From the NCBI GenBank assembly GCA_916610825.1, contig OU744447.1:1494146-1558145 (forward strand): 64,000 nt of DNA, in the 5' to 3' direction. The notes beneath the pieces were generated by a model that saw only the letters and a list, made by a program, of their open reading frames with translations, had not been told where the DNA came from and did no database searches. A program made the translations under genes and the position numbers. Below, piece by piece: positions 52,971 through 64,000 of this stretch. Origin of the DNA: Haliclystus octoradiatus (taxonomy: Eukaryota > Cnidaria > Staurozoa > Stauromedusae > Haliclystidae). Positions within the stretch are counted from its first letter, which is position 1; every line of letters begins with the position of its first letter.

Positions 52971-55756
52971 ATGGCACATGTAATAATATACACTATCGGT
53001 CTGATTTTAATATTCACAAAGAGTGTCACTACTACAGAGGTAATCGATACATGTGGTCCTGATAAACAACTATGTGAAATTTGGCTTGAAGTTGACGAAG
53101 CATTAACTATGATGCATGGGAAAGATCTTGTATATTCAGATAATCGTAAACTTATTAAATACGATGAATTTAAAAGTAACTTCACAACAAATATATCTCC
53201 TGATAATGTTATCACAGCTGATGGAGTTGTGCCTCGTTTGGTATTTGTTGTTAATGGTTCATTACCAGGTCCACCGATTGTTGTTTACGAAGGACAACAA
53301 CTGAAAATTCACGTCAAAAATAATTTATTAAGTAAAGTATTAGTAATGCATTGGCATGGTTTACATCAACGTGATACGCCGTGGATGGATGGCGTTGATT
53401 ACGTGACGCAATGTCCGATTTCACCTGATCAAAGCTTTACGTATAACTTTCGTGTAAGTATAGTATTTTGTAAGTAGAAGTTATTTGATGATAATGATAA
53501 TGTTTTATTTTATTTCAAAAACGCATATCTTGCATTCAATTATACATATCTAGAAACAATGAAGTTGCCACTATCATCACGTTTTACAGAATGGCGAGTT
53601 AAAATTCAAATCGATAATTAGTAATAATAGTGAGTAAAATTTGCTAGAATTGGTTTTGAAAGGTCATGCTAAAAAACATTTCTATACAGATACGAATATG
53701 AATATTTATATTTCGCGTGATATAAAAATTTATTCGACCTTGAGGCTCTATTATCTACCTCAACCTACATAGACATTAAGAATAGATATTTAGATGTAAC
53801 TAAGGTTACATTAACAATCGTAATTGAGAACATTTAAAAGACTTGATAAAATAAGAAGAATTAAGAAATAACTGAGCTAATATAATGCTCAATGTCGCGC
53901 TCAAATTTGTTCGTTACTTGTTAAAAATAAAAAAGCTGCGTGGTCATATGTTGGTGCTAAATCAGGCAGGTCTATCAAAGACCAATAGAAGCATTAGAGA
54001 AGTCCTTATATTAACAAGTACGAAACTGCAAATCGGTTTTGGAAGAGCTCACGTTAACATGGCCAAGGCACATAATGATAGAACCGCGAAAAGTCCTGCT
54101 ACTTATGAATATGTATACACTATCACATTAGCAAAGGCTTGGGTTTGGGGCGGGACTATTTTATTTACTATGTAACTATTTTAAAGTTTTGTTAGTTATT
54201 TTTCATTTGGGTTTAATTCTTTGTATAATTTGAGCTCAGAGTGCCAACCACACCCTTACTTAATTTTCAATTCAAGGTTTTACTTATCAGCTTTAAAACA
54301 CATTTTATGGTTATTACTATTGCTCTCATACATCTTGCGTTTACTTGCGTTAATGCTTTTCTTCCACGAGCCGCGGCGCCTTACCTACAGCAGAGAAGAG
54401 TTGTTATTACTGAAAAGCGATTGAATGAAACCCAACTGAGCCCCACCATGGAGTGAAAATTTTAAAAAGTAAAAATCTTCGTTATGGTTGTGTCCTTACA
54501 AAGGATTACAGCGCAATGCACAACGGAAAAGGAAGGGAAACCAAAATACCTATTGAACATCCAAATTTTAGATGAGAAACAGATCAGGATATCAACAATA
54601 AATCTCACCAATAAAATATTAATAATGAATTATTCATGTAGTTCCCTTCTTCTGGAGTCATTAAACCAAACAATAGAAGTATCCATGGAAATACTTAACG
54701 AATAAATACACACGGTCTGTGGTATTCCAACCAGGACCTTAATGCTATAAATCCCGCTTAATACCAAAATCAAAGTCAACAAGAATAACCCACAACCTCA
54801 CGTACAATTGCTACAGTCATCTAGCTTTGAAAAATATGTAACAACTTAGAACTATATGATATTGCAAAATTCTCTGACAAGCAATCCATATATTGCCTGT
54901 GGCAATTCGAGATCGGGTGCCGTATCATCAAAGAAGCTACAAGCATCAATGATCGTCGCATCATGCGGATGAAAATGAGCGAAGAGCAATTCTAACATCA
55001 GCTCGGTGTGGTCCTGCAGTAGCCTCGCTCCATCCTGCTGCTCCAGTAAGGGCGTCACTGGAGCATCGAGCGTCAGGATATCATCATATTATGTCCAGCC
55101 TGATACTGTAAAAGTAAGGGCGTGGGATCTTGGCCTTGGGTTCATTCCCTGACAGGGCAATATTATCCATCTTGATTTTTAGAAGTTCCATTGTTTTGAC
55201 GTGGGATAAATAAGGTAAACTCAATCGAATTATATTGCATTTCATATTAACCAATTAACCAGTCATTCCATTTAATACAAGCTTTAAGCTTACTCAGTTT
55301 ATGTATAGTGAAAAATTAAAAAATGCAATTTAAATAAATCCTGTGTTCTTGTAGCTAGTAAGTCTCTAATATTTCTATCCCTTTGCCTGTAGGCGTATCC
55401 ACATGGCACTTTTTGGTATCATTCTCATGTTAGCGTAGAACGTGGTAATGGTGTTATAGGTGCATTGATCATCAAAAAGAAGCTAATTCCAAACAGATCA
55501 TTGCCAAAAGATTATATCATGACCGTTGGTGATTGGCATCATCAGGATGGCGTTGAGGTAAATATGTTATGTCACATGCAAAATATATCGGCAGGCAAAA
55601 TGGACAATTAAGCCCCTGGCTAGAAGCATGCCAGTTACGACCGTGATTGCATCCACGGTTGTAACTATGTGTTTCTGACTTAGAAAATGGGCGTGGCATA
55701 CGCCCATTTTGGTGCTTTAGTACCTTCAAAATCACAAGATGTTTTTCAATAACATC

Positions 55757-55820
<64 letters not shown>

Positions 55821-58800
55821 TTATTCAGAACCTTCAAGCTATACAAACTTTTTTTCAAAGGACTGATAGATAGCTAAGTTAACAGGAAAACAGACATTAA
55901 GTAAAAAAAAGGTATAAATAACAGGAAAGAGTGGTCAGTATAAAGTATATTAAGAACGTAAGTGCTTCTCAAGGAGACGTTTGAAAGTAGGCCTGCTTTG
56001 GACTTCCTTCATTGCAGACGGTAGATCGTTCCACTTATGCGCACCAGCATCTTGAAATAAATGACGACTTGATCTCAAAACTTGGCTCGACTTGATCTCA
56101 AAATCTCTATATTGTGGGACGTGGGGGACCCAAGGAATTACGAGCATGATTGTACCACATGACAAATTCGCTAACAGAGTCGAATTTACGCTGTATCAAT
56201 ATTTGACAAGATATATGATATAGAAATTATCATCAAGTTTGGACTATCCAGGGTTCGAAAGGTAGAAGTTTTGATATCTTAATGGTTGTTCCTAATTTAC
56301 TTCGTCGGACTGATACTCAATGTATCATGTTCTTACATACAGTTATAATCATACTATGTATTAGATAACCATTTTAATCTTTATTGTTAATGGATGTATC
56401 AAATAATTTTATTAAAAATATTTTCAGTATTACACGTCAAAGAACCTAGCACCGTTCATTCGCGGTAAACGATTTGTTCGAACATTCACTCATGATGGTG
56501 GCAAATTCACAGATTATCCGTTCGTTTCATCATTGATCGAGGGAAGAGGTGAATACATTGATCCAGTAACAGGTGAGGAAGATTTCATCAAAAGGGGGTT
56601 ATTCGGTCTGAAGTGTAGCCTATACACAGGGCAAGTATCCATCTATGTATCCATCCACCTTAGGTTCTTGTGTTCAATCCGTATCAGGGGATGAGGGATG
56701 AGTGATATGATGTGATTGAATAATATTAAAACACGTGACCTGACATCAGACCAGACAAACTCGCTTTGACATTAGGCTCACCAGCCAAAAGCCGTCATTT
56801 TACGATTGTGCGTAATCTGACATAGACATCACCAGCAACCAATCAGAGATCAGTATCACATTCGATGATTTTATAATCTATATTATTGATCGAATAAATA
56901 TAATGTATAAGTAGCTTAACAATGCATGCATGCTGGTGTAGACAACCATTTAAAGCTTATTCCGTCTCATTTCTCTATAGGTCAGTCAAATGGTGCTCCA
57001 TTGACGACATATAATGTTATCCAAGGAAAAATGTATCGTTTCCGAGTTATAAACGTCGGTATGGTTTACCCATTACGGATTTCTATTGACCAACATAACT
57101 TAACTATTGTATCAAGCGATGGTTACGATATTAAACCAGTTGTCGTACAGTCATTTATTGTTAATTCCGGAGAAAGATTTGATTTTCTTGTAACAGCCAA
57201 TCAGAACGTTGAGAATTATTGGGTGCGTGCAGATAGTTTAGAGGTAAGTGTATTGTTATGACATGAAATGGGAATTCTGTCATTGCTGAAATCTAGATTG
57301 ATTACTTGCGTAGATTACAGCCTGGTTTCCATATAGCAAATTTGCCTGCGTCGTTGCCTGCGACATTTGCCTGGGTCACAGCCGTAGGCATTTAATGATC
57401 TTTTTTCTATTGTTTCGACCGGATATCACTTGTCTTGCCTGACTGATTTCAAAGTTGGAGTGAGTTTAACTTTGATTTGAGGCAGGCAAAACTAATGATA
57501 TCCGATCGAAACAATAGAAAAAAGATCATTAAATGTCTACGGCTGTGACCCAGGCAAATGTCGCAGGCAACGACGCAGGCAACGACGCAGGCAAATTTGC
57601 TATATGTAAACCAGGCTTAAAGGAGCAAAAATGACCAGCAGGCGCTACGCACTTCGGATCACGTGCATGTTTATTGTTCATAACACAATGTACATTGTTG
57701 ACATGAATTTATAACAGATTAGGCCTGCATAGAACAATAGTTTCAAAGCGAGACGGTTGAATTACGCTAAGCATAAATTCAACTTGTGCTCGCAGCGGTC
57801 GCCGGTCAATCTTGCCCCTTTAACTACAACAAAAGTGTTTTTAGAACAGGATATCACACACTTACCATGTCTGTATTAATATTTACTTACACAGAAGAGA
57901 AGCGCTAAATATTAAGTTTTTCCCGTTTTTTTATGCATGATTTCATGCACGCTCTTTCGATCAACCAGATTGCAGAAAATAATATTTTGGAATTTGACAT
58001 TTCACAAACTGAAATGCATTCTGTATATTATCATGATAATATATTAATCAATTATTAAGATAACAGTGCAACCGAAATTTCCATTTTCAAAATTGCATAA
58101 TATTATTTTACATTTACAAGTAAATAAAACATTGAATAATTCATTTGCAATAATTCCTTTTACCTATCTCTTAGTTGTTGATACTACTAAATTGTGTTTA
58201 TTAGAAACAAGCTTCGTTTTTACATTTTTGTTTTCTTCTGTCGTATATTACAATACAGTATCAAAGTTAATGATTCTATGCCATTTATTTATTACACTTT
58301 TAGTTCGGTGAATATCTTCATCAAGAGCGACGATGATACAGTATTTTTGATTTTTAATTTCTACGATGGATTATCTGTAAAATCCCTATTCATTCAACGT
58401 ATATTGAAATACAACTATACCAGCGTTATCTCCCTCTTTACAGCCAATGAGGGAAAGCAGCTTCAGACAGCATAGCCACCTTTATGGCTATCAAACAGAT
58501 TGGGATAATAATGATTTATATAAAATCTTTACTTTTTCTGAAGCTGATGTACTTTTGCTATATAGATATCTAACTCAGTTCCCTTTTGTTGATAAAATTT
58601 CAGATTGGCGTTGTTAACGTTAACCATACCCAAAAAGCAATTTTTCATTACGAAGGAGCTACGAATGATGACCCAATCAATTCATCTCCAGTCACATGTA
58701 CATCCGACTCATACTGTCTTGTTCTTAACTGTCCTTTTAAATATTTCCCAAATAACACTATGCAAAAATGTATCAATCTAGAGGAACTAGAATCTGCTGT

Positions 58801-60134
58801 ATCTCAAACGGCTTTCAACACGAATTCAAATGACGATATTATTGAACATTTTCTTAACTTTGGTTATCCAGGCCATGAATTTAAACCTGGATCCGTGAAT
58901 GGTATTAAACTTATGTACCCTGGTGTACCTTCGTTAACCCAACCAAAAGACATTGATGCCAGTAAATACGGATGCGCAGATAAGGGGTGTGGAGTCGATA
59001 AGGTTTGTCATTGTTACAATGAACTGGAATTACCTTATGATAAAGTTATTCAATTGGTTTTAGTTAGTAAGGGAAATGGCAAGGGAGCTTATCATCCGAT
59101 CCATTTACACGGTCACGGATTTAATGTCTTGAAGGTTGGTTATTCGTCGTATGATCTAACTAGTGGACGGTTACAAGACGAAAACACAGAAGTTGATTGT
59201 GGAGGTGATCCTAGTTTCAATTATTGTAATAAACCCAAGTTTACGGATCCGCTATGGAAAGGAAACCAGATTCCAGGGTTAAAGCTTAATAATCCGATTA
59301 TGAAAGATACGATTATGGTCCCTATTGGTGGATATGTTATAATCAGAATCCGATCGGATAATCCTGGTAGATGGTTAATGCACTGTCATGTCGGTATCCA
59401 TAACAACGATGGCATGGCTATAGTTCTTAATGAAGCACAAAGTCAACATATATTACCACCAAAGGGATTTCCTTTATGTGGAAATTTTCATGATGATGTC
59501 ACAAAGGATATTGGCTACTATAGAGAAGATCAAGGTGAGACTAAGAGAACTAAGTAACGATCGGATTATTATTACAATCCGAACATAATATGTGAAATAA
59601 GTTTGGCTCTTTTAAAATATGCTCAGACTGATCATATTTTTACTTGGAATTTATGTTCTACCTTCATATGCTCAAATATAGCAGCCATTTGACTTCTCTA
59701 TATCGTCTCCACTGTTCTCGATTAGATTTTTTGAATTTCCGGTTTATTTTAGAATAGAAATGAGCTTTTAATTGGAAAACATCAGTAAGCTACGCATGGT
59801 GGCTAGCAAATATCCAAATGCCACGCCTATTTATCAGGCAAAATTGGCAACCCTCCCCCCGTCAGAAGTATGTAGTTACGGCATTGTATGGACCGTCCGT
59901 ATCTGTAAAGTGACCTTTTGTGTTTCCAATTTGATCCTACTAAAGGATTAATAAAATTTGTTTGTTTAATTTACAGTAGTTCCTTTATCCAAGAATGACG
60001 ACGACACAAAATACAACACAGCTTTGATACTTATTATTATACTAGCTGTTATTGCTGTTTTATTAACCATGGTTATTATTTGGTTAGTATATAAGAGAAA
60101 ATCAAGTGGAGATGGAAAATTGGATTCAAAATAA
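52971..60134 (+). CDS. Laccase-type multicopper oxidase with C-terminal membrane anchor
   Basis: Extracellular copper enzyme that oxidises phenols, amines or metal ions and reduces oxygen to water. Six exons join in frame: 52971-53453, 55393-55557, 56428-56548, 56981-57243, 58604-59534, 59977-60134; 706 residues. A signal peptide covers about 1-20. All four copper-ligand motifs are present: HWHG (127-130), HSH (171-173), HPIHLH (508-513) and HCHVGIHNNDGM (604-615), with H604-C605-H606, H610 and M615. Three cupredoxin domains fit about 85-210, 220-380 and 480-625. Two Cys clusters precede domain 3 (C376, C382, C387, C400 and C468, C473, C479, C481). The last exon adds an Asp-rich linker, a hydrophobic helix (669-693) and a KRKSS tail, indicating a type I membrane protein. 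AATAAA at 60449-60454 is a likely polyadenylation signal. The substrate cannot be read. Confidence 0.95.
53885..54175 (+). other. Open frame in laccase intron 1, unassigned
   Basis: A 96-codon frame lies inside intron 1 (53454-55392). It matches no family I know and lacks splice context; most likely repeat-derived or chance. The surrounding intron carries several other short frames of the same kind. Confidence 0.2.
54852..55079 (-). other. GC-richer open frame in laccase intron 1, possible gene relic
   Basis: A minus-strand frame of about 75 codons with balanced residues (LLEQQDGARLLQDHTE, AHFHPHDATIIDACSFFDD) in a locally GC-richer patch. It follows an in-frame TAA and has no ATG at its start. 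It looks like coding sequence, perhaps from a transposon, but no family is recognised. Confidence 0.3.
55756..56165 (-). mobile_element. 3' fragment of a non-LTR retrotransposon with (GAT)n tail
   Basis: On the minus strand, 56165-55950 encodes a LINE C-terminal end: HKWNDLPSAMKEVQSRPTF then LLEKHL and a stop. The 3' UTR ends gaataa followed by a (GAT)n run, read as (ATC)n at 55756-55821. It lies in laccase intron 2 (55558-56427), antisense to the host gene. Related ends are at 15803-15905 and about 43084-43130. Confidence 0.7.
57321..57615. mobile_element. Large foldback element with about 120-bp arms
   Basis: The left arm runs from cctggtttccatatagcaaa and the right arm ends tttgctatatgtaaaccagg. 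The arms are near-perfect reverse complements through tctattgtttcgaccggata, with a short unpaired centre. The right arm has an extra 12-base tandem unit (aacgacgcaggc). It lies in laccase intron 4 and abuts the TTAA MITE at 57617. Confidence 0.85.
57617..57823 (+). mobile_element. TTAA-type MITE, 207-bp variant (third copy)
   Basis: From TTAAAGGAGCAAAAATGACC to cttgcccctTTAA, next to the foldback at 57321-57615 in laccase intron 4. Closest to 49463-49669. Confidence 0.8.
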
Positions 60135-60673
60135 AATCGTATCATCAGTCACTGTAAAGAATGGCCTACAATTATTAATGTTATGATCTGATTGAAGTCA
60201 ATGAAATATTTGTTCAAAATATGAAAAAGTCTCATGCTATTTTCGTAAAAAATGGATCGAAGGAAAAATGACACTTCGCTTGTTTTGGTGAATTTTTTAA
60301 ACTAGTGTCTGTCATCCATCAGTTCAAAATAAGTGTTCATAATTTTATATGATTTGTTATCATAGTTCACGTCAGTCTAATGACTGTAAACAGTTTTTAT
60401 TATCATATTTTTTATTATTTTTGATGCACGGTGATGTATTGAGAAACAAATAAAACTTGAACCATTTATTAATGTTTTTTTTTTAAACTATGTAGATTAT
60501 ATTTTTTTCACACAATAATCTATACAGTTTTACTTTTTACATTACACTTTTGTACCTCGATATCATATCAATATAGAAAATAATTTTTTTAACACCACTC
60601 TTTCTAATATGTATGTATACATCTTTATATGGTTAATAAGGATGTACATATTTTTATTTAAAGAAATTTAATT
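60135..60673. other. Laccase 3' UTR and intergenic sequence
   Basis: Runs through the AATAAA at 60449-60454, then AT-rich sequence between the two convergent genes. Nothing else seen. Confidence 0.6.
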
Positions 60674-60914
60674 TTAAAGGGGCACATGAATTTAAAATTT
60701 AAATTGACTTTTAAATTGACTAATAATTTTAAATTGACCGGTGGACTCTACGCGCTTAGAGTCCCGTGCGTGTTTGTCGTTTGTATTGCTTCTGTACCTG
60801 AAACCATGCTTAAACTTGAAATTTGAAGCCATAACTGACATCGATCGATGAATTTACGCTAAGCTTAATTCAAGTTGAGCTCGTAGCGACCACCGGTTAA
60901 TGTTGCTCCTTTAA
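60674..60914. mobile_element. TTAA-type MITE, uninterrupted long variant
   Basis: Starts TTAAAGGGGC, has an AT-rich expansion near the left end (attttaaattgac repeats), then ctgtacctgaaaccatg, aatttacgctaagc and ends gttgctcctTTAA. The aagcTTAAttcaag at 60861-60874 is the unoccupied version of the site filled by the nested MITE at 37865-38071. Confidence 0.75.
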
Positions 60915-60986
60915 CTGTACAATATCACTCGGTTTATTTGTATGAAGATATATATTGCACTCTGTCTATTTGTATACAAATTATAT

Positions 60987-63850
<2,864 letters not shown>

Positions 63851-64000
63851 CTAATTAAATAGAAAAATAATTAATAAATTAAATAAACTCAATGACGAAT
63901 CATAAAGATTAAATTCTTTGTTCTACACATGTAAAATGAACAAAGCAATATGTTGAACAGAAGCTTATGTGACATACATTTGATAGAAAATGCAATTGGT
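63851..64000. other. Start of a further ABC transporter intron
   Basis: The minus-strand acceptor tttaattag adjoins 63850. No coding sequence lies between here and the window edge, so the Walker A exon is outside. Confidence 0.6.

Noticed and set aside
56549..56640. Read-through extension of laccase exon 3 (GEYIDPVTGEE...)
   Set aside because: The frame stays open for a while, but splicing at 56548 to 56981 restores the cupredoxin sequence exactly in phase, and the extension has no family resemblance.

Overview
This window is from an invertebrate animal nuclear genome. Genes are split by GT-AG introns of about 0.4 to 6.7 kb, base composition is strongly AT-rich, and most non-coding sequence is transposon debris. 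The three recognisable genes (a Cys-loop receptor, a laccase-type multicopper oxidase and an ABCB-type transporter) are animal families. Nothing identifies the phylum. Long introns and many hAT-like, TTAA-type, CR1/Jockey-like and BEL/Pao remnants suggest a mid-sized, repeat-rich, perhaps marine invertebrate genome, which is inference only.

Layout. About 1-20300 holds no confident host gene. It contains a 3.03-kb direct tandem duplication (287-6358) with a tRNA-like block in each unit, AT-rich sequence, one possible minus-strand exon (8829-9022), a LINE 3' fragment with a (CAA)n tail, and a decayed BEL/Pao polyprotein (about 12630-15240). A complete eight-exon Cys-loop channel gene lies on the plus strand at 20321-36779. 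It encodes 460 residues with signal peptide, Cys-loop, a PAR motif before M2, and M1-M4. Its introns hold a decayed LINE, long microsatellites, a 2.04-kb hAT-like element with an exact 8-bp target duplication, a hAT MITE and a TA-flanked MITE. About 36780-52970 is repeat-rich: nested TTAA MITEs, a tandem duplication through a hAT end, and long inverted repeats at 40.9-41.6 and 47.2-47.9 kb. A complete six-exon laccase gene lies at 52971-60134 on the plus strand. It encodes 706 residues with all four copper-binding motifs and a C-terminal transmembrane anchor. Convergent to it, the last three exons of an ABCB-type transporter lie on the minus strand (60987-63850), and the gene continues past the right edge.

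The three genes share no evident pathway. The clearest unusual signals are the predicted membrane-tethered laccase and an unusually readable record of insertions: exact target duplications, an MITE inside an MITE with the empty site preserved nearby, and duplication after insertion. I found no RNA gene I trust, no CRISPR array and no clearly new multi-gene system. Exon boundaries come from reading frame and splice consensus, not transcript data.
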